A stretch of DNA of 5,045 nt, from NCBI GenBank assembly GCA_025923175.1, contig JAICGL010000331.1:1-5045 (forward strand). Direction: 5' to 3'. The stretch comes from Acidimicrobiia bacterium. Lineage in GTDB: Bacteria > Actinomycetota > Acidimicrobiia > IMCC26256 > BP-133. The position numbers and the translations under genes are program-made. Under the pieces are notes generated by a model that saw only the letters and a list, made by a program, of their open reading frames with translations, did not search any database and was not told where the DNA came from. Every line of letters begins with the position of its first letter. Position 1 is the stretch's first letter. Positions 1-5,045 of this stretch are shown here, in pieces.

Positions 1-42
1 AGCCAACACATCACCCAGCGGATCGACCCCAGCGGCCACCAT
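1..42 (-). CDS. 5' end of an unidentified protein, cut by the left edge
   Basis: Fourteen codons are visible (MVAAGVDPLGDVLA), open to the window edge. The start ATG at 42-40 lies 29 bases after the psuG stop. It is preceded by TAGGAT ending six bases before the ATG, the same arrangement seen before psuG and other genes here, and this is the main reason for believing the start. An alternative ATG at 50-48 in another frame gives a tryptophan-rich peptide and lacks such a signal. In many bacteria psuG is next to a PfkB-type pseudouridine kinase gene (psuK), so that is one possibility by context, but the visible residues do not show a kinase motif and I cannot name the product. The existence of a gene is moderately supported; its identity is unknown. 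Confidence 0.5.
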   Translation of the reverse strand, partial: MVAAGVDPLGDVLA

Positions 43-48
43 GCCCCC

Positions 49-71
49 ATCCTAAAGACGGGGTGTGACAG

Positions 72-75
<4 letters not shown>
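49..75 (-). promoter_or_regulatory. Putative promoter of the left-edge gene, leaderless type
   Basis: On the minus strand TTGACT (75-70) is followed after 15 bases by TAGGAT (54-49), whose last base is six bases from the ATG at 42. The -35-like element overlaps the psuG stop codon (TGA at 74-72). The 15-base spacer is slightly shorter than the usual 16-18. With transcription starting at or near the ATG, the mRNA would have no leader. The AGGA inside the hexamer could instead act as a Shine-Dalgarno sequence on a psuG read-through transcript. Confidence 0.45.
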
Positions 76-995
<920 letters not shown>

Positions 996-1001
996 GCGGG
1001 A

Positions 1002-1007
1002 ATCCTA
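1002..1007 (-). promoter_or_regulatory. Putative leaderless -10 element (or Shine-Dalgarno) of psuG
   Basis: TAGGAT ends six bases before the psuG ATG, in the 18-base gap after the upstream gene. This matches TANNNT at the position used by leaderless promoters in actinobacteria and Deinococcus. I see no convincing -35 element. The embedded AGGA, seven bases from the ATG, is also an acceptable ribosome binding site, so both readings are open. Confidence 0.45.
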
Positions 1008-1013
1008 CGGGCG

Positions 1014-1640
1014 TTACTGAATGCAGCCGGTCCGGGCCGCCTCGGCGTAGATCCGCAGGCGGGCGTCGCGTATCGGCCCCGTACGGAGCCACCGGTCGAG
1101 GATGGCCGGTGCACGCTCCGGGTGGCGGCTCACCCGGTGCCCGAGGCCGTGGATGGCGCTCTCCTGGCAGGCGGCGTGCTCGAGGTACAGCGTGTCCTCC
1201 AGCACGTCGAGCACGGCATCTTCGAAGAGGTTCCCTTCCCGCTCCCCGGGCGGGCCGCCGAAGACGGCGACATCCCAGAACATGTAGCAGATCATCTCCA
1301 GCCGGCCGCCCTGCTCTGATACGTGCCCGAGCCGCTCCGCACAGCGCGGCACGAAGAGCTCCCGGTACAGAGTACGGATCTGGTGCACGCAGGCGATGCG
1401 CGCATCGAGGGGAAGCGTCGCATCGTTGAGCGCCAGCGCCGTGCCGGCCCCGCCCGAATCGAGCACGCTCCACAGCCCGACGCCGATCTCCTCGTCGGAG
1501 AGCCCCTCGACCGTCCCGATCGGGTCGGAGAACAACCGGGTCAGGTATTCGAGTTCCTGCTCCACAGGAGGCCACGGATCTTCCACCGTCGGGTCGAACA
1601 CGCCGACCACCCAATCCTCGAACGGCACCGCGACCCGCAT
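1014..1640 (-). CDS. Conserved-looking helical protein of unknown function
   Basis: The product is a 208-residue soluble protein with no signal peptide or membrane segment. I do not recognise the family. It is mostly alpha-helical in character and rich in aromatic and acidic residues (EDW, EYLTRLF, ICYMFWDVAVFGG). A likely conserved core is ACQESAIHGLGHRV (157-170), followed by a basic helix and the C-terminal stretch RIYAEAARTGCIQ; an HGLGH-like motif in a helical bundle can suggest HEAT-type repeats, but this is weak. Cysteines at 84, 100, 118, 158 and 206 and histidines at 155, 164 and 168 are noted without a clear metal-site pattern. The start is fixed: an in-frame TAA lies at 1652-1650, only 12 bases upstream of the ATG. 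Codon-position bias supports this frame over the longer overlapping ones. It directly precedes psuG, but a functional link is not shown. Confidence 0.82.
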   Translation of the reverse strand: MRVAVPFEDWVVGVFDPTVEDPWPPVEQELEYLTRLFSDPIGTVEGLSDEEIGVGLWSVLDSGGAGTALALNDATLPLDARIACVHQIRTLYRELFVPRCAERLGHVSEQGGRLEMICYMFWDVAVFGGPPGEREGNLFEDAVLDVLEDTLYLEHAACQESAIHGLGHRVSRHPERAPAILDRWLRTGPIRDARLRIYAEAARTGCIQ

Positions 1641-1646
1641 CCGGCC

Positions 1647-1652
1647 ACCTTA
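1647..1652 (-). promoter_or_regulatory. Putative leaderless -10 element of the 1014-1640 gene
   Basis: TAAGGT ends six bases before the ATG at 1640, the same geometry as at other starts in this window. The gene is first in its run and divergent from the 1813 gene, so a promoter is needed nearby. AAGGTGG, four bases from the ATG, could also serve as a Shine-Dalgarno site. No clear -35 is seen at the expected distance. Confidence 0.5.
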
Positions 1653-1739
1653 TTGCCCTCCGTGCACGTGAACCGCCGACGTCGTCGAAGCTCTGCGACA
1701 CACCGTCTGTCACCACCCTCACACATCGACCCGCTTTCG

Positions 1740-1768
1740 TTGACCGCCAGCGACACGTGCGTTGCAAT
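1740..1768 (+). promoter_or_regulatory. Putative housekeeping sigma promoter for the SnoaL-like gene
   Basis: TTGACC (1740-1745; five of six consensus bases) is followed after exactly 17 bases by TGCAAT (1763-1768; four of six). Transcription would start near 1775, giving a leader of roughly 38 bases that contains the Shine-Dalgarno site. A CACGTG palindrome (1754-1759) sits in the spacer and could be an operator. Confidence 0.5.
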
Positions 1769-1796
1769 CCCCGTTGGAGGGCCGGGACGGCACGAC

Positions 1797-1806
1797 GGAG
1801 GGGGAG
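1797..1806 (+). promoter_or_regulatory. Ribosome binding site that fixes the 1813 start
   Basis: The purine run GGAGGGGGAG ends six bases before the ATG at 1813. It decides this start over an upstream in-frame TTG at 1762, which would add 17 residues ahead of the signal peptide, and over the internal Met codon at 1837. It is the only textbook Shine-Dalgarno site before a gene in the window. Confidence 0.75.
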
Positions 1807-1812
1807 ATTGAC

Positions 1813-2304
1813 ATGTCGCTACGACACCTGAAGCCAATGCGGGTACTGCTGGCGTTTGCCGCCGTAGTGGTCCTGGCCCCGGGCATTGCGGTCGCCGGTG
1901 CCGGAATGGGCGGGAACACCGATGACGATGTTCAGATTGTCGCCGAGGCCAAGCGGGTGCAAGGGGCCTGGATCGTTGCGTACAACGACAAGAAGTGGGA
2001 CGAGTTGGGTTCGACGTTCGCCGAAGACGCTGTATTGCTGGCGCCGAATGCCGAGCCAATCAAAGGGCGGACCGCCGCCGTCGAATACTTCAAGAGTGTC
2101 CGTGACGCTGCCGGGGAGGTTAACGACGGCCAGGAGTGGCTTAGCGTCAACGGCGGCGGAACGGTTGCCAGGCTTGCCGGTGTGGTCACGGCCGGACCCG
2201 GCCGGATTCGCTTCTGGTACACCGAGGTCTGGGAACGTCAGCCCGACGGATCGCTGCAAATAGCAGTCAAGGCGTTCGGTTTGCCGCAACGGGCGGTGGG
2301 TTAG
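1813..2304 (+). CDS. Exported SnoaL/DUF4440-like protein (NTF2-like fold)
   Basis: The product has 163 residues. Residues 1-28 form a signal peptide: a basic start (MSLRHLKPMR), a hydrophobic core (VLLAFAAVVVLAPGIAVA) and an AVA-like cleavage site, with no lipobox cysteine. The mature part fits the NTF2-like cone fold of SnoaL/DUF4440 proteins: an N-terminal helix (VQIVAEAKRVQGAWIVAYNDKKWDEL), then FAEDAVLLAPNAEPIKGR with the typical acidic DAV and GR turn, a helix with EYFKS, and C-terminal strands ending in FWYTEVWERQPDGSLQIAVKAFG. Such domains bind small molecules or act as isomerases or accessory domains, and sequence alone does not give the substrate. The protein probably acts outside the membrane. 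The gene has its own promoter and converges on the membrane protein gene at 2326. Codon choice looks slightly less GC-extreme than in its neighbours. Confidence 0.88.
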   Translation: MSLRHLKPMRVLLAFAAVVVLAPGIAVAGAGMGGNTDDDVQIVAEAKRVQGAWIVAYNDKKWDELGSTFAEDAVLLAPNAEPIKGRTAAVEYFKSVRDAAGEVNDGQEWLSVNGGGTVARLAGVVTAGPGRIRFWYTEVWERQPDGSLQIAVKAFGLPQRAVG

Positions 2305-2342
2305 GCGACTGGCGGCTCGGCCTCGTCAGGCGCGCCAGTTGC
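2305..2342. terminator. Putative bidirectional terminator hairpin at the convergent junction
   Basis: GCGACTGGCG (2305-2314) pairs with CGCCAGTTGC (2333-2342) over ten positions with one G-T wobble. The loop holds a smaller hairpin, GCCT-cgtc-AGGC (2320-2331). The left arm starts at the base after the TAG of the plus-strand gene. The right part covers the last codons of the minus-strand gene, whose stop is at 2328-2326. There is no T-run on either side, which is common for high-GC actinobacterial terminators but makes the call less certain. Confidence 0.55.
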
Positions 2343-3294
2343 GGCTCGAGACCTTTTCGTCATCGCGGCGCGGGTAGCCACGGCGCCGGGGCTGGTCGAC
2401 CGGCGGGATGGGATCCCAGGAGGCGGTTCCGGAGGTCGCGGGCCAGACCGGGCCGGGCTGGGGACTGGGGCCGCCGGATGGGGGAGCGGGCGGGATGGCG
2501 GCCAGGGCCACACGCCAGGCCCGGGCGCCGAAGAGGGCGGCGATCCCGGCGGAGACGAGGAGGACAGCCGGGGCGATCATCGGGCCCACGGCGGCCACGC
2601 CGATTGCCCCGAGGGCGGCGAGGCGAGGCTCGTCGATCTTCGTCATGAGGTAGGGGAGCCCCCAGCCGAACAGGGCCCAGAAGACGCCGGCCCGCAGGGC
2701 CCAGCGCCCGGCCCGGGAAAGCACGCCTGGCCGGTCGGAGGCGGCCACGATGCCGAGGCCGAGGAACGTGACGGCGAGGAGAAAGGCCAGGCCGGCGAGC
2801 TCCCGGGTCCGTTCGGGCAGCCACCCGAGCTTCGGCAGATTCTGTGTCGGCAGCTCGACCGCCAGCGTCGGCTCGTCGGGGAGTGCCCCCGCCAGTTCAG
2901 GGCGGGCGGCTACCAGCGCGTCACGGCCGGCGGCGGCGATGGGGGAAACGTCAAACGAGACCGGCCCGTCGTACTCGCCGATCAGGCGTTGATGGGAAGC
3001 GAGGAGCGCGCTCCGCAGCGCGGCCGTGGCTCGCGGGTCGTCGAGCGCCTGATGGGCGACCGCGTCGAGCATCTCAGGCTCGATCGGCGTGCCCGGCGGG
3101 AGCGCCTGCTGCAGCGCTGAGGCCAACCCCTCGGCAACGGCATCGCGCAGGACCGGCTGTTCGACCAGCGTGTCGGCAATCCGTGCCGAACGCTCCGAAT
3201 CGAGCACGGTGAACCGTGCCGCGAACGCCCACCAGGCAACGCTGGCGGCGAAGAGGCCGATGACGATGAGAACCGAGGAAGTAGCGCGCCGCAT
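2326..3294 (-). CDS. Four-helix integral membrane protein with a large external helical domain
   Basis: This is a 322-residue membrane protein of unknown function, of a type common in actinobacteria. Predicted segments: TM1 about 7-29, an external helical domain about 30-163, TM2 about 166-186, a short positive cytoplasmic loop (DRPGVLSRAGR), TM3 about 200-218, TM4 within 225-257, and a Pro-rich then Arg-rich cytoplasmic tail (about 268-322, including PRRRGYPRRDDEK). The positive charges fit both termini being inside. The external domain seems to contain two related helical units (about 39-65 and 79-105), each with a pattern like (I/V)A-four residues-(E/D)(Q/D)P followed by an Ala/Leu-rich helix. 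No catalytic motif is visible. The ATG at 3294 lacks a Shine-Dalgarno site and follows a palindrome with a -10-like TAAGCG. The gene converges on the SnoaL-like gene with a 21-base gap. Confidence 0.85.
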   Translation of the reverse strand: MRRATSSVLIVIGLFAASVAWWAFAARFTVLDSERSARIADTLVEQPVLRDAVAEGLASALQQALPPGTPIEPEMLDAVAHQALDDPRATAALRSALLASHQRLIGEYDGPVSFDVSPIAAAGRDALVAARPELAGALPDEPTLAVELPTQNLPKLGWLPERTRELAGLAFLLAVTFLGLGIVAASDRPGVLSRAGRWALRAGVFWALFGWGLPYLMTKIDEPRLAALGAIGVAAVGPMIAPAVLLVSAGIAALFGARAWRVALAAIPPAPPSGGPSPQPGPVWPATSGTASWDPIPPVDQPRRRGYPRRDDEKVSSRNWRA

Positions 3295-3313
3295 GTGCCG
3301 CGCTTATCGGCAC
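3295..3313. promoter_or_regulatory. Palindrome next to the 3294 start, overlapping a degenerate -10
   Basis: A perfect 6-base inverted repeat, GTGCCG-N7-CGGCAC, abuts the ATG of the membrane protein gene. Its centre holds TAAGCG (minus strand, 3306-3301), at the six-base spacing where other genes here have TANNNT, but with G instead of the final T. This could be an operator covering a weak promoter. If the gene instead has a leader, it would form an RNA hairpin next to the start. Confidence 0.4.
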
Positions 3314-3351
3314 AGCCACCCCAGGGGTTGGAAGCAACCGGCGTTCGTTTG

Positions 3352-3385
3352 CCCGAATAGGGCGGAAATGGAACGCCAATTCGGG
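3352..3385 (-). terminator. Putative terminator downstream of the DUF3817-like gene
   Basis: CCCGAAT (3352-3358) pairs with ATTCGGG (3379-3385), and GGCG (3361-3364) with CGCC (3374-3377), giving an 11-bp stem with a small internal loop and a 9-base terminal loop. It begins 13 bases after the stop of the gene at 3399. There is no T-run. A smaller hairpin, GGTTG-gaag-CAACC (3326-3339), follows and may add to the effect. Confidence 0.5.
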
Positions 3386-3398
3386 TGAAGCTGTTCGC

Positions 3399-3713
3399 TC
3401 AGATCGTGGTGGGGACGCCTTCGCTGCGGAGGCGGGAGTACACCATGACCGAGCCGATCGGGCCGAGGACGAGCACGGTGATGACATAGCGCCAGCTCCA
3501 GCCCATGTCAGCCCGGACACCGAGCACCATGGCGGCGAAGGCCAGGAAGATCATCCCGTGGGTCGAGCCCATCAGGAGCCGGCCGGTGCGGTTGCCCGTC
3601 ACCCAGAAGAAGAACAGGATGCAGTAGGTCACCGTCTCGGCGAGGGCGGCCCACCGGAGGGGGACGAGCTTGCGCTCCAGTTCGGTCGTCGTCGAATCGG
3701 CAAAATCGGGCAC
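3399..3713 (-). CDS. Small DUF3817-like integral membrane protein
   Basis: The product has 104 residues starting from a GTG at 3713. Three membrane segments are predicted: about 20-39 (RWAALAETVTYCILFFFWVT), 47-66 (with the HG pair at 52-53) and 74-92. The order Arg20, Glu26, a first helix, a short Gly/Arg linker, then STHGMIFLAFAAMVLG matches DUF3817, a family of short bacterial membrane proteins of unknown function often annotated as YdzA-like. Usual family length is about 90-120 residues, so it is complete. The reading frame is open for another 109 codons upstream, but those codons lie opposite the N-terminal region of the divergent lipoprotein gene and have unnatural Val-rich composition, so the GTG is preferred; it also has TATTCT six bases upstream. 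The neighbour across the divergent region is a secreted hydrolase; a shared role is not shown. Confidence 0.85.
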   Translation of the reverse strand: MPDFADSTTTELERKLVPLRWAALAETVTYCILFFFWVTGNRTGRLLMGSTHGMIFLAFAAMVLGVRADMGWSWRYVITVLVLGPIGSVMVYSRLRSEGVPTTI

Positions 3714-3719
3714 GGCTCC

Positions 3720-3725
3720 AGAATA
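3720..3725 (-). promoter_or_regulatory. Putative leaderless -10 element of the DUF3817-like gene
   Basis: TATTCT ends six bases before the GTG at 3713. There is no usable Shine-Dalgarno site: the only GGAG is two bases from the start codon. This makes the leaderless reading stronger here than for psuG. No clear -35 is found. Confidence 0.6.
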
Positions 3726-3762
3726 GGAGGCAATTGGCCGGTTTCGCCGTGTCGGGGCGGCG

Positions 3763-3779
3763 TGCCCGCCGTCCGGGCA
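3763..3779. promoter_or_regulatory. Short palindrome in the -35 region of the lipoprotein gene
   Basis: TGCCCG (3763-3768) and CGGGCA (3774-3779) form a perfect inverted repeat with a 5-base centre. It lies 14-30 bases upstream of the -10-like TAGCGT, where a -35 element would be expected, and no TTGACA-like element is seen there. It may be an operator or activator site, but short GC palindromes are common in DNA of this composition. Confidence 0.3.
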
Positions 3780-3793
3780 TGCGGGTCCGCCGG

Positions 3794-3799
3794 TAGCGT
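3794..3799 (+). promoter_or_regulatory. Putative leaderless -10 element of the lipoprotein hydrolase gene
   Basis: TAGCGT ends six bases before the GTG at 3806, the same geometry as at the divergent gene, followed by the same GGAGCC spacer. A GGAG two bases from the start codon is too close to act as a normal ribosome binding site. Confidence 0.55.
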
Positions 3800-3805
3800 G
3801 GAGCC

Positions 3806-5045
3806 GTGCACCGCGTTTCCCGCCTCTTGGTCGTCGCCGCCCTGCTGGCGGGCGCGGCCTGTTCCGGGGGCGGTGACCGCAACCAGCGGGCGGCGGAGGC
3901 GACGACCACGACGGCGCCGGCGACGACGACCAGCGCAGAGCCGACGACGACCACTGCTGAGCCGACGACGACCACGACGGCGGCACCGCCGACGACGGCC
4001 GCCAAGCAACCGGCCCCGGCGCCCGGCCCGACAACGTCACCTGGCGGGCTCACCTGGAAGGCCTGCGGGGCGCTCCAGTGCGCCAGCCTCGCCGTGCCGC
4101 GCGACTACGACGACCCGAACGGCCCGACCATCACCCTGGCCCTGGCCCGCAAGCCGGCCCGCACGCCGGCTGCCCGGATCGGCTCGCTGCTCATCAACCC
4201 CGGCGGCCCGGGGAACTCCGGCGTCAGCGCCCTGCCGAATGAGTTGCGCTCGCTCACCACCACGCTGCAGAACCGCTTCGACATCGTGTCGTGGGATCCA
4301 CGGGGCATCCAGCGCAGCGCTCCTGTCCGCTGCTCCGATCCGAACGCCAAGCCCTCGAGCGGCGGTGGAGGCGGCTCGACCATCGATCCCGCCCCGACCA
4401 AGCCGGAAGACCAGCAGACCCTGGCTGATGCCTACAAGGCGGTCGGCGAGGCCTGCCTCCGCTGGAGCGGCGACCTGCTCCGCCACGTCGGCACCGACAG
4501 CACTGCGGAAGACATGGAGCGCATCCGGATCGCCCTCGGCGAGGAGAAGCTGACATTCATCGGCCACTCGGCCGGAACGCTGCTTGGCGCCGTGTACGCC
4601 GACCGCTACCCGCAGCGGGTGCGGGCATTCGTCCTCGACGGGCCGATCGACCCCAACCTCACGCTCGACCAGATGACCCTGGCCCAGGCAAAGGGATTCG
4701 AGGCTGCGCTGCGTTCCTTCTTCGTTTGGTGCGACAAGACGACGACCTGCAAGTGGCGCCCCGCCAACCCTGACCGGACCCAGGCGCTCCTCGCTCTCAT
4801 GGATCGCGTGCGCCAGGAGCCTCTCAAGGCGTCGGGCGGGCGGATCGTCGGCGTCGACGACTTCGTCAGCGGGATGATGAGCCGCCTCACCGCCCGGTCC
4901 AAGTGGGCGTCGTTGGGCGACGCGTTGGCCGCCGCCGAGCGGGGCGACGGATCCCCGCTGGCCACTCTGGCCAGCAACTACCAGAACGCCGGGGCGAGCA
5001 ACGCTGCCGACGCCCGCCAGTCGATCCTCTGCCTCGACCATCCGG
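3806..5045 (+). CDS. Lipoprotein alpha/beta hydrolase, tripeptidyl aminopeptidase-like, cut by the right edge
   Basis: 413 codons are visible, without a stop. Residues 1-19 form a lipoprotein signal (MHRVSRLLVVAALLAGAAC, lipid-modified Cys19), followed by a Thr/Ala/Pro linker (about 29-80) that would hold the enzyme away from the membrane. The catalytic domain starts near 82 and matches the secreted tripeptidyl aminopeptidase group (SlpD/SlpE-type, peptidase family S33): the oxyanion-region motif NPGGPGNSG (131-139), DIVSWDPRGIQRSAPVRC (159-176), the nucleophile elbow GHSAG (253-257, Ser255) and YPQRVRAFVLDGPIDP (268-283). The last residues (ILCLDHP) match the segment that precedes the C-terminal TAP-like part. 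The catalytic Asp and His should lie just beyond the window. The nucleophile motif has Ala256 where this group usually has Tyr (GxSYG). Likely role: cleaving peptides or esters outside the cell; the substrate is not predictable. GTG at 3806 is chosen because it gives the full lipoprotein signal. Confidence 0.93.
   Translation, partial: MHRVSRLLVVAALLAGAACSGGGDRNQRAAEATTTTAPATTTSAEPTTTTAEPTTTTTAAPPTTAAKQPAPAPGPTTSPGGLTWKACGALQCASLAVPRDYDDPNGPTITLALARKPARTPAARIGSLLINPGGPGNSGVSALPNELRSLTTTLQNRFDIVSWDPRGIQRSAPVRCSDPNAKPSSGGGGGSTIDPAPTKPEDQQTLADAYKAVGEACLRWSGDLLRHVGTDSTAEDMERIRIALGEEKLTFIGHSAGTLLGAVYADRYPQRVRAFVLDGPIDPNLTLDQMTLAQAKGFEAALRSFFVWCDKTTTCKWRPANPDRTQALLALMDRVRQEPLKASGGRIVGVDDFVSGMMSRLTARSKWASLGDALAAAERGDGSPLATLASNYQNAGASNAADARQSILCLDHP
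3935..3976 (+). repeat. Two tandem 21-base units coding AEPTTTT in the stalk
   Basis: The linker of the lipoprotein contains AEPTTTT twice in a row (residues 44-50 and 51-57); the DNA units differ only at two third codon positions (gca/gct and act/acg). They sit in a wider ACG/ACC-rich low-complexity tract (about 3899-4000). Such tracts change length readily by slippage and produce valine-rich false reading frames on the other strand. Confidence 0.75.

Larger units (their letters stand above)
3710..3809. repeat. Perfect 11-base inverted repeat at the two divergent starts
   Basis: TGGAGCCGTGC occurs on the minus strand at 3720-3710 and on the plus strand at 3799-3809. Each copy spans the last base of the -10 hexamer, the six-base spacer, the GTG start codon and one more base. 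Counting the TA of the two hexamers the similarity extends further (TATTC and TAGCG precede the copies). The two arms are 78 bases apart. Confidence 0.8.

Noticed and set aside
1762..1812. An upstream TTG start for the SnoaL-like protein
   Set aside because: It would put 17 polar residues before the signal peptide, overlaps the predicted -10, and lacks a ribosome site, whereas the ATG at 1813 has a strong one.
3725..3796. A plus-strand AGGAGG (3725-3730) followed by a TTG-started 20-codon frame ending at TAG 3794-3796, a possible leader peptide
   Set aside because: The start is only three bases from the AGGAGG, the peptide is just an Arg-rich string, and the hydrolase transcript probably starts at 3806, after it.
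3899..4000. Possible short-tandem-repeat or CRISPR-like array
   Set aside because: The periodicity is that of Thr codons in a protein linker; there are no spacers or conserved direct repeats.
3714..4053. Minus-strand upstream extensions of the DUF3817-like gene, and a frame with valine runs resembling membrane segments
   Set aside because: The valine runs are the reverse complement of the ACG/ACC threonine stalk codons of the lipoprotein; they are not real membrane helices.
3558..4553. A 331-codon plus-strand frame
   Set aside because: It overlaps the DUF3817-like gene and the hydrolase in the wrong frame and gives an Arg/Pro/Ser-rich sequence with no domain.
4037..5041. A 334-codon minus-strand open frame opposite the lipoprotein hydrolase
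   Set aside because: The plus frame shows clear S33 hydrolase motifs over the same stretch. The antisense frame is an artefact of GC bias at third positions and has no recognisable domain.

Overview
The window is uniformly GC-rich and gene-dense, with strong third-codon-position GC bias; this bias also creates many long false reading frames opposite the real genes. Gene content (a PsuG-type glycosidase, a small DUF3817-like membrane protein, a tripeptidyl-aminopeptidase-like lipoprotein with a Thr-rich stalk, and an actinobacterial-style four-helix membrane protein with a Pro/Arg tail) together with apparently leaderless promoters suggests a chromosomal segment of a high-GC actinomycete. An uncultured or marine/freshwater Acidimicrobiia-type lineage is possible, but the class is an inference. 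I see no phage, IS, CRISPR, tRNA or rRNA in the window.

Layout: (1) Positions 1-1640 hold three minus-strand genes in a row: a helical protein of unknown function (1014-1640), psuG for pseudouridine-5'-phosphate glycosidase (72-995), and the first 14 codons of another gene running off the left edge (1-42). (2) A 172-base divergent intergenic region (1641-1812) carries a leaderless promoter to the left and a conventional -35/-10 promoter plus Shine-Dalgarno site to the right. (3) An exported SnoaL/DUF4440-like protein (1813-2304, plus) converges on a four-helix membrane protein (2326-3294, minus), with a likely bidirectional terminator hairpin spanning the junction. (4) A small DUF3817-like membrane protein (3399-3713, minus) is separated from the membrane-protein gene by a likely terminator and an unusual palindrome. 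(5) A second, 92-base divergent region (3714-3805) leads right into a lipoprotein alpha/beta hydrolase of the tripeptidyl aminopeptidase type (3806 to the right edge, plus), which is truncated before its catalytic Asp and His.

The genes do not form an obvious single pathway. The most notable pattern is regulatory: five of the seven starts have a TANNNT hexamer ending exactly six bases before the start codon (a sixth has a near match), the arrangement expected for leaderless mRNAs. This would make the tightly spaced minus-strand genes at the left separate transcription units rather than a simple operon. The one clear exception is the SnoaL-like gene, which has a leader and a strong Shine-Dalgarno site. 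I did not find a convincing new multi-gene system here.
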